Below, piece after piece: positions 1 to 5,899 of a DNA stretch of 7,766 bases. The notes under the pieces are model-generated. The model had not been told where the DNA came from. It was given only the letters and a program-made list of their open reading frames with translations, and searched no databases. This stretch comes from JBLRWS01 sp047921075. GTDB taxonomy: Bacteria; Bacteroidota; Rhodothermia; Balneolales; Balneolaceae. The stretch covers positions 1 to 7,766 of the forward strand of contig JBLRWS010000090.1 in the NCBI GenBank assembly GCA_047921075.1, given 5' to 3'. Position 1 is the first letter of the stretch. Every line of letters begins with the position of its first letter. The translations under genes and the position numbers were made by a program.

Positions 1-172
1 GCATTTTGCAGGAGCTTCTTCCGTACAGTTTCTCCGGCACCGCCTTCAAATAGTTGTTTACAGAATTAAATCTCAGATGGGTCCATTCGGCGAACTGAGT
101 AGCTGTCAAATCTAGGCAAAAAAGCTTCAAAAGCTGCCCGACAAAATATACTTACTTTTGAGTATTGTGCAT
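1..172 (-). pseudogene. IS1595/ISXO2-like transposase remnant (N-terminal part, degraded, cut by window edge)
   Basis: Read on the minus strand from an ATG at 172-170, one frame gives MHNTQK, a TAA stop at 154-152, and then an open stretch to the window edge. That stretch contains LLKLFCLDLTATQFAEW, followed by NSVNNYLKAVPEKLY. I recognise this as the N-terminal helix-turn-helix region of IS1595-family (ISXO2-like) DDE transposases. Intact members typically read like 'FRQLLKLFALDLTATQ.AELTGLNRNTVNRYL'. Signs of decay are the internal stop, an apparent loss of about eight residues before LLKLF, and changes at usually conserved positions (for example RFNSVNNYL where NRNTVNRYL is expected). The catalytic core would lie left of position 1 and cannot be seen. 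No convincing terminal inverted repeat is visible to its right. The fragment lies divergently upstream of the envelope gene cluster. The family call comes from remembered motif similarity, not from a search. Confidence 0.6.
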
Positions 173-203
173 TAAAATATTTCAATCAATATTGGAATAC
201 AAA

Positions 204-219
204 GCATAAAATTTTATGC
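204..219. promoter_or_regulatory. Perfect 16-bp palindrome, possible operator
   Basis: The sequence GCATAAAATTTTATGC is a perfect inverted repeat with 8-bp half sites and no spacer; the next flanking pair does not match. It lies about 90 bp upstream of the first gene of the cluster, in the only sizeable gap before it. That is where an operator for a dimeric regulator, or part of an old mobile-element end, could lie. In such AT-rich DNA a palindrome of this length could also arise by chance. No specific regulator can be named. Confidence 0.3.
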
Positions 220-256
220 GACTGAATTTTTTAACCAGGTTGCTATCTGACTCAAA

Positions 257-276
257 AGCTTGTCAAGCTGTTTTTT
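257..276 (+). terminator. Small hairpin followed by six T in the leader (terminator- or attenuator-like)
   Basis: AGCTT and AAGCT pair around a GTC loop (257-269), followed by one G and six T (271-276). The shape is that of a minimal Rho-independent terminator. The stem is only 5 bp with two G/C pairs, so it would be weak. It sits 31 bp before the ATG of the T9SS cargo gene. It could stop read-through from the left, act as a leader element, or be fortuitous. Confidence 0.25.
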
Positions 277-307
277 AGGGTACTTTAAAAAAGAAAAACC
301 AATAGTT

Positions 308-3300
308 ATGAAGGGAAAAACTCGCCGCAGATTTAACAGGTTGTGTTGTTTTATAGTGTTGATACTTCTGGGAATTGGTTTTTTGCCAAACACTTGGGTT
401 TCAGCTCAAAATCAAAAAAGCCAGGCTGAGCGGGAGATACAAATCCATACCGTTGAATCCCCCTCGGCTGATGTTCAACAACGCATTGAGGAATCTGTCC
501 GGAACCTGCCGGGTGATTTCCAAAACAGAGATTTATTAAACATGTGGTTTGACACAGGTTTTTCAATGGCTCTTGGCGGTCCCAAAGCACTCGAACAGTC
601 ACTTCCCGGCGTGGAGGGAAGTATTCACACGGTTATTTGGGATGCTGGTTATTTATATGCCGCAGGCAGTATTACTTCAGCCGGTGGTGAACCGCTGAGC
701 GGAGTGGCCCGGTTCCACGTTGATTCTGGCGAGTGGGAAAGCCTTGGGCTTGAGTGTATTGAAAATTGCCAAATCAGCGCTATGGCAATAGTTGATAACA
801 ACTTATATGTATCGGGAGTGATTACCCTGCCGGATGAAGGCGATGGAGAAGCCAACACGTTTACAATTGGCCGGTATCATTTTGCGAATGAAGTATGGGA
901 GTTTGAGGGGGCTCCGCTAACACGAGGTTCACAACCTGCTCGTATACATTCAATGGTAAAGGTAGATGGTAATTTGTATCTCGGAGGAGATTTTAACTCG
1001 GCAGGATCTGTTTCCGTAAATAATATTGCCGGGTTTAACCTCGCCGGCGGAGTATGGTTTTCGCTGGGTGATGGTGTTTCGGAACCGGTTCAGGATTTAG
1101 CTGTTCATGAAAATTTGCTGCATGTGGCCACCACATTGGGCTCGGGCACAACCGTAGGCAATGGCCTGGACGTATCAGGTATTCCCGTGTACGATGTAAG
1201 TGTAGAAAATCACGGCAACCAAGGGTGGTCTGTTTTCGGGGATATCTCTCTGGAGTTTTTGGATCGAGAGGTTTTCGATCCGGTCATTAACGCAATCCAT
1301 ATTGATGATGGCACCATGTTTTTTGGCGGAACATTTGACCAGGTGAACGGCTCGTTTGCTTTTTCATTTGCCAGCTATAATTTCGCGGCCGATGAATGGA
1401 ATACCTATCCTGATGGGCGGTTCGATATCGTTAATAATATTACCACGTTAAATGATTTTGTTTATATATCCACTCCCAACCATATCGACACGGAAGAAAA
1501 CGTACCCTCTATGGTTCGCATTGAGCTCTTCCAGGGAAGTAATTGGGAGCCGTTTGCCAAAAATGCGTTTGATGGAGATATTTTGGCGCTCACTTCTGGT
1601 CTTGACAATATATATGCGGCCGGTAACTTTTCCCGTGTTAGCTCTCAAACAAACACCGGTTCGGTGGCAGGTTATAATCCCGTAAAGAATAGCTGGTTTA
1701 CCCTGGGTACATTTTGGGATGATGACAAACTGGCCGTTTCAGGTGGCGAGGTATTTACAAGTATTGTAGCATCCGGAACTGTTTTTGCGGGCGGAAATTT
1801 TACGTTTTCGGATGGAGAGCCACTTAACCGGGTGGCGTGGTTTGATGCTTCAAATGGCGGTTGGTCATCACTTGGGCAGGGTATTGCCGATGAGTCAGTA
1901 TTTGCTCTTCAGTCCGATGATAACTACCTATATGCCGGAGGAAATTTTACAGCTCTCCAAAATGGTGAAAATGCCGGGGGAGTTGTCCGGTACAACCGAT
2001 CTGCAGAAACATGGGCTCCATTGGGTGCCGGTGTAACATCAGATGACGGGCCCGCCACAGTGTATGCCCTTCTGTTACTTGAAAACGATCTCTACATTGC
2101 AGGAAATTTTTCTGCCGCTAATGGCACTGACGCCCAAAATATTGCACGGTACAATTTTGAAAATGAGAGCTGGCACGCAGTTGGCCCTGGCACAAACGGA
2201 ACTATTCAAACGGTTCATTATGTGGATGGCAGCTTAGTGGTGGGTGGCTCATTTAATCAGGCCGGGAATATAAGTGCTAATAATATTGCTTTTTACAATG
2301 TAGAAGAAGAAACCTGGAGACCGGCCGGCAACGGGGTATCGTCATCAAGCGGTACGGCAGTGGTATCGGATGTGGTATCCATTACGAACACCCGTCTTTA
2401 TGTGGGTGGTACTTTTGATGGCGCCGGAGAAATATCTGCATCCAACTTCGCTTTTTATGATCTGCAGGATGAAAGCTGGAAAGCCGTTTCGGGTGGGCCA
2501 GACGGCCCCGTAAATTCAATGGTTTTATATGGTGATAATATATTTGTAGGTGGAACTTTTGCCACCGCCGGTTTGGCAAACCAGGCGAATAATATTGTGC
2601 GTTATCAATGGGAAAGAAATGAGTGGCTAAATCTTGCCACAGGAACGGATGGAGAGGTGCATACCCTTACACCCTTTGCCGATTATCTGTATATGGGTGG
2701 GGCATTTCAAAATCCGGCCTCACGATTTATTCGATGGGGAGGGGTCTCGGGTTTTGCGGGCGGCTCCGGGGCTGAAGGTGATCCCTTCCTGGTAGATACA
2801 GAACAAGCCCTTAATCGGGTCGGGTATTTTTATGAGTCACATTTTTCCCAGATCGCAGAAATAACCTACCCTGTTGGCGTGGCGGGCAAACCAAACGGTA
2901 CGGCTGAAATCCCTTTCCGGGGCAGCTATAACGGAAACGGTTATGCCATTATTAACTGGAATTATTTTATGACCCAAACGGATCCTCGTTCACGGTCGTA
3001 CGTGGGGCTGTTCGGAAAAACCGATGGAGCCCGGTTAAGCGATATCCACCTAATGGATACCAATATTCGGGCTTTCCCATCCGAAAACACTCTGTTTACC
3101 GGCGGGCTGGCAGCACACGCGCACAACACAGAAATTACCAGATCTACAGTTTCGGGGCGCGTTTCGGGGTCTGAAAATGTAGGCGGTTTGCTGGGGGCGG
3201 CATCCGGTTCAACCCAGGTCAAAAAAAGTTACTATACCCAGGGGATTGGCTCCACATTTGAGCCGTTAATGAATGTGCAGGGCGCGGTAAATGTAGGCGG

Positions 3301-5161
3301 CTTTGTTGGCTTACATCAGGGTGGGGTAATCAGCAATGCATTTGCTCATGGATCGGTACATGCCAGCGGCAATAACAGCGACAACATTGGCGGATTTGCA
3401 GGCTCGGTATTGGAAGGTGCGGAAATTCACTCCTCATACTCTATCGCGGAAATTGTTGGTGATGATCTTGGAGCGAATGCCGGTGGGTTTGCCGGTTTTG
3501 TTGATGGCGGAATTGCAGAAAATGTGTACTGGAATACGGAGATTTCAACCATGGATAACGATCTGGTTGCAACCCATCTGCTTACGGCAGAGATGAAGCA
3601 GCCGGAATCTTTCGAATTTGATTTTAACGAAATTTGGGATATACGCGAGGGAACGACATTCCCTTTTCTGCGCAGCGATAATACGATCGGCGGGATTGGT
3701 CCCGCTTCGTATGGAACGGTGGTAGCGGGCGGCCCGCAAATTGACGGGGAAGAGGGTTGGCGCTATTTTGGACTCTCTTTTAACAATAGCGGCAGCTATT
3801 CAGAGTTTACGCGCGATCTTACAACTCAGGGATTTTCCGGTGCAGATATTCCCAACGGCACATCAAACATATACAACTATTCGAATGTGAATAACGGCTG
3901 GCAACGTATCTCGTCAATTTCTCCGAATAGTAACGGGCCAGAAGAGAATCCTTTTGCCATGTTTGTATTTGCCCCTCCCCTGGAAACAACCGTTTCGTTT
4001 CAGCCTATTGTTTCTATGTATCGAAACCCGGCGATGGAAGAACAAACTCCGACTAAAGGATTCGAAGTAAATCAAATTGATCCCGGAAATGAGGTGTCTG
4101 GCGGCACATGGACGCTGATGGCTAATAATAACTTATGGCCGGTTACTTTTAACGAATTTGAACTGGAAGGCATCCGCGAGGTGGTGTATGTATATGATGC
4201 AAACCTGCCGGGGTACGTAAGCTGGAATGGACAATCGGGAGATCTTGAAGGGGGGATTATTCGGCCTTTCCAGGGCTTTTTTATGCAAACGATGGAAGAA
4301 AATGCCACCATTACTATTCCTGCCAGCGCCCTGATCAAAAACGGAGCGGATGTTGAAAATCAGTTTGCCGATTCACCTTCTCTGCGCCTGGCTGTTACCA
4401 CCGCCGATGGATACAAAAGCAGTACGTGGGTAGGATTTAACGATGGAAAAACTACCCGCAATGCCCAAAAACTGAAGCCACTTGATTTCAAGCCGTTTGC
4501 CGAGCTGGCTATTGGCAAGGGGGGGCAGCTTTACGACATTGTAAACTTTTCTGAGGAAGAAAACGGGGAAATCCGCCTGCCTTTACATCTTAATTTGTAC
4601 GAAACGGCACAAACGGGATCAGACTGGATTGCTGTACCGGCCGGCTTTACCCTGGAGTGGTCGGGCCTTGATCGGTTTCCCGAAGATTGGAGCCTCGAGC
4701 TTTATCGTGAATCGAACGATTCTTATATCAACTTAAGAACGGAGGGTTCGCACCAGATTAGTACCGCACCGGCCTCAGAAAAATTATCATACAGCACTGC
4801 ACAGCAAAATACAGATACTGCCAAAGGGTATTCGGGATATCAGCTTGTTATTACCCCGGGGGCAACGGTGCAGGCTCCTGAGCCATCCGAATTGCCCAAC
4901 GAAATTGTACTGCATCAAAACTATCCGAACCCGTTTAATCCGTCAACCAGTATTAATTTTAGTTTACCGGAAGGGGCAGATGTAACCCTTCAGGTGTACA
5001 ATGTTTTAGGCCAGCGGGTTGCTTTGGTTATGGATCAGCATATCGAAGCCGGGGAACATACCATACCGTTTGATGCCACTAATCTATCCAGCGGGGTATA
5101 TATTTACAGGCTTACAGCAGGCAGCCAGGTTCTTACCCGTAAAATGACACTGATCAAATAG
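308..5161 (+). CDS. Large T9SS-secreted multidomain protein: beta-propeller repeats, GLUG repeats and C-terminal type A sorting domain
   Basis: The 1617-residue protein begins with a Sec signal peptide: basic start KGKTRRR, hydrophobic core at about residues 13-25, probable cleavage after VSA at residue 33. I prefer the ATG at 308. The frame also opens 16 codons earlier with TTG at 260, but that would put a polar leader before the signal peptide and overlap the hairpin. Residues 104-815 hold about 14 kelch/Rax2-like propeller repeats of the form 'LYVGGTF..AG....NNIA.Y....W..LG.G'. Residues 818-1130 open with GSGAEGDPFLVDTEQALNRV, followed by GLUG-type repeats. Residues 1135-1510 are beta-rich and contain WRYFGLS and RPFQGFF, as seen in other cargo proteins of this group. 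Residues 1530-1617 form the T9SS type A sorting domain (LHQNYPNPFNPSTSI, YNVLGQRV, GVYIYRL, KMTLIK). No catalytic motif was recognised. The likely role is a secreted or surface-attached binding or adhesion protein; the ligand is unknown. It is the first gene of a probable three-gene operon. Confidence 0.93.
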   Translation: MKGKTRRRFNRLCCFIVLILLGIGFLPNTWVSAQNQKSQAEREIQIHTVESPSADVQQRIEESVRNLPGDFQNRDLLNMWFDTGFSMALGGPKALEQSLPGVEGSIHTVIWDAGYLYAAGSITSAGGEPLSGVARFHVDSGEWESLGLECIENCQISAMAIVDNNLYVSGVITLPDEGDGEANTFTIGRYHFANEVWEFEGAPLTRGSQPARIHSMVKVDGNLYLGGDFNSAGSVSVNNIAGFNLAGGVWFSLGDGVSEPVQDLAVHENLLHVATTLGSGTTVGNGLDVSGIPVYDVSVENHGNQGWSVFGDISLEFLDREVFDPVINAIHIDDGTMFFGGTFDQVNGSFAFSFASYNFAADEWNTYPDGRFDIVNNITTLNDFVYISTPNHIDTEENVPSMVRIELFQGSNWEPFAKNAFDGDILALTSGLDNIYAAGNFSRVSSQTNTGSVAGYNPVKNSWFTLGTFWDDDKLAVSGGEVFTSIVASGTVFAGGNFTFSDGEPLNRVAWFDASNGGWSSLGQGIADESVFALQSDDNYLYAGGNFTALQNGENAGGVVRYNRSAETWAPLGAGVTSDDGPATVYALLLLENDLYIAGNFSAANGTDAQNIARYNFENESWHAVGPGTNGTIQTVHYVDGSLVVGGSFNQAGNISANNIAFYNVEEETWRPAGNGVSSSSGTAVVSDVVSITNTRLYVGGTFDGAGEISASNFAFYDLQDESWKAVSGGPDGPVNSMVLYGDNIFVGGTFATAGLANQANNIVRYQWERNEWLNLATGTDGEVHTLTPFADYLYMGGAFQNPASRFIRWGGVSGFAGGSGAEGDPFLVDTEQALNRVGYFYESHFSQIAEITYPVGVAGKPNGTAEIPFRGSYNGNGYAIINWNYFMTQTDPRSRSYVGLFGKTDGARLSDIHLMDTNIRAFPSENTLFTGGLAAHAHNTEITRSTVSGRVSGSENVGGLLGAASGSTQVKKSYYTQGIGSTFEPLMNVQGAVNVGGFVGLHQGGVISNAFAHGSVHASGNNSDNIGGFAGSVLEGAEIHSSYSIAEIVGDDLGANAGGFAGFVDGGIAENVYWNTEISTMDNDLVATHLLTAEMKQPESFEFDFNEIWDIREGTTFPFLRSDNTIGGIGPASYGTVVAGGPQIDGEEGWRYFGLSFNNSGSYSEFTRDLTTQGFSGADIPNGTSNIYNYSNVNNGWQRISSISPNSNGPEENPFAMFVFAPPLETTVSFQPIVSMYRNPAMEEQTPTKGFEVNQIDPGNEVSGGTWTLMANNNLWPVTFNEFELEGIREVVYVYDANLPGYVSWNGQSGDLEGGIIRPFQGFFMQTMEENATITIPASALIKNGADVENQFADSPSLRLAVTTADGYKSSTWVGFNDGKTTRNAQKLKPLDFKPFAELAIGKGGQLYDIVNFSEEENGEIRLPLHLNLYETAQTGSDWIAVPAGFTLEWSGLDRFPEDWSLELYRESNDSYINLRTEGSHQISTAPASEKLSYSTAQQNTDTAKGYSGYQLVITPGATVQAPEPSELPNEIVLHQNYPNPFNPSTSINFSLPEGADVTLQVYNVLGQRVALVMDQHIEAGEHTIPFDATNLSSGVYIYRLTAGSQVLTRKMTLIK
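617..2752 (+). repeat. About 14 tandem propeller-type repeats inside the T9SS cargo gene
   Basis: Residues 104-815 of the protein divide into units of about 45-50 residues. Clear examples start near residues 211, 481, 529, 583, 631, 684 and 733. The core is a hydrophobic strand, then LY.GG.F, then an AG-containing turn, then NNIA.Y, then E.W..LG.G. Units at about 154, 259 and 372 are divergent or contain insertions. The last unit (about 782-815) stops after FIRWGGVSG and lacks the closing W..LG.G strand. The repeats are similar at protein level but not identical in DNA, so they are old duplications. Related repeats occur in kelch/galactose-oxidase-like and Rax2-like propellers. The exact count depends on how the divergent units are treated. 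Confidence 0.75.
2993..3547 (+). repeat. GLUG-type repeats inside the T9SS cargo gene
   Basis: Residues 896-1080 contain about six units of the pattern 'VGGF.G....G.I..S.....V'. Examples are SENVGGLLGAASGSTQVKKS, NVGGFVGLHQGGVISNAFA, NIGGFAGSVLEGAEIHSSYS and NAGGFAGFVDGGIAENVYW. Two weaker units start near residues 896 (YVGLFG) and 931 (TGGLAA). GLUG repeats are known from bacterial surface and secreted proteins and are thought to form extended beta structures. The preceding GDPFLVDTEQALNRV segment is the usual lead-in to such regions. The function here is unknown but fits adhesion or extension from the surface. Confidence 0.75.
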
Positions 5162-5195
5162 GGCTCAACTATTTTTTATAAAACACCACAATCGT

Positions 5196-5858
5196 ATGAA
5201 CTTTTTTAAAAAACTACTTTCTGTTTCCATCTTGGTTTTTGCCGGGATCATTTTTCTGCCTCAGGAAACATTTTCCCAATCGTTTGCTGTAAAAATCAAT
5301 GGAGGATCATTGGGGGCCGGCGGGGAGATTGCGGTAAAACTGAACAACAGCTTTAATGCACGTGCTGGCGGCAATTTTTTAAATGTTGATTACCTGTACG
5401 AAACAGGGGCAGACGACGAGTTTGATGTGGATGCAAGCTTGGGCCTACAAAATGCGGCGGCATTAATTGATTGGCATCCGTTTAAAGGATCGTTTCGATT
5501 ATCTGCCGGTATGATTTATAACAAGAACAGAATAACCACCGATCTTCTTCCCAAAAAAAATTACCAAATAGGGGGCGATGTTATCACCTCGGATGAACTG
5601 GGCGCTTTGCAAGCCGAACTGACCTTCCGCCCGGTTTCTCCAATGGTTTCTATGGGTTTCGGTAACGTATTCAGAGGGTCTCGGTTTGGTGTAAATGTTG
5701 AATTGGGAATGGTGTACCAAGGATCGCCGGCAGTAGCAATGCAGGCAGAAGGGTTACTGGCCCCCTCTGCCGAACAGGCAGATATACTTGAAAAAAACCT
5801 CGAATGGTTTGAGGCATACCCCGTATTTACCCTTTCGCTCAATTATCGAATTAACTGA
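5196..5858 (+). CDS. Predicted outer-membrane beta-barrel protein
   Basis: The 220-residue protein starts with a clear Sec signal peptide (FFKKLL, then a hydrophobic core, ending ETFSQ; likely cleavage after residue 27). The mature part is made of alternating strands rich in glycine and aromatic residues, as in small outer-membrane barrels: GAGGEIAVKLN (40-50), FNARAGGNFLNVDYLY (53-68), ALIDWHPFKGSFRLSAGMIY (89-108), MGFGNVF (153-159), FGVNVELGMVYQGSP (164-178) and a last strand YPVFTLSLNYRIN (208-220). The signature 'DW.PF.GSFRLS.G..YN.N' followed by 'GLG.GN', 'G..YQG.P' and 'YPV....Y' resembles a family of uncharacterised outer-membrane proteins also found in Proteobacteria. It ends in Asn rather than the usual terminal Phe or Tyr. 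The gene lies 34 bp after the T9SS cargo gene and 41 bp before the lipoprotein gene, with no Shine-Dalgarno sequence. It could be a porin-like barrel or an anchoring partner; no substrate is indicated. Confidence 0.85.
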   Translation: MNFFKKLLSVSILVFAGIIFLPQETFSQSFAVKINGGSLGAGGEIAVKLNNSFNARAGGNFLNVDYLYETGADDEFDVDASLGLQNAAALIDWHPFKGSFRLSAGMIYNKNRITTDLLPKKNYQIGGDVITSDELGALQAELTFRPVSPMVSMGFGNVFRGSRFGVNVELGMVYQGSPAVAMQAEGLLAPSAEQADILEKNLEWFEAYPVFTLSLNYRIN

Positions 5859-5899
5859 TTATATAGACGTTCAATTGCCATCATATAATTGTCAATACT

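Noticed and set aside
123..135. AGCTT-CAA-AAGCT hairpin as a terminator
   Set aside because: No T run follows on the plus strand. On the minus strand a run of six T does follow, but it lies within the coding frame of the transposase relic (codons for LLKLF), so a coding explanation is sufficient.
153..160. TACTTTTG matches the Bacteroidota -7 promoter motif TAnnTTTG
   Set aside because: No TTTG-like -33 element lies at the right distance, and the site falls inside the transposase relic. A short match is expected by chance in AT-rich DNA.
260..287. TTG at 260-262 and TACTTTA at 281-287 as a Bacteroidota-type promoter for the operon
   Set aside because: The -7 element is imperfect, the -33 overlaps the hairpin, and the leader would be only about 15 bases. 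It is possible but not supportable.
617..2752. Recent tandem DNA duplication or satellite-like repeat
   Set aside because: The repeated units share protein motifs but differ widely in nucleotide sequence, so they are ancient protein repeats and not recent DNA duplications.
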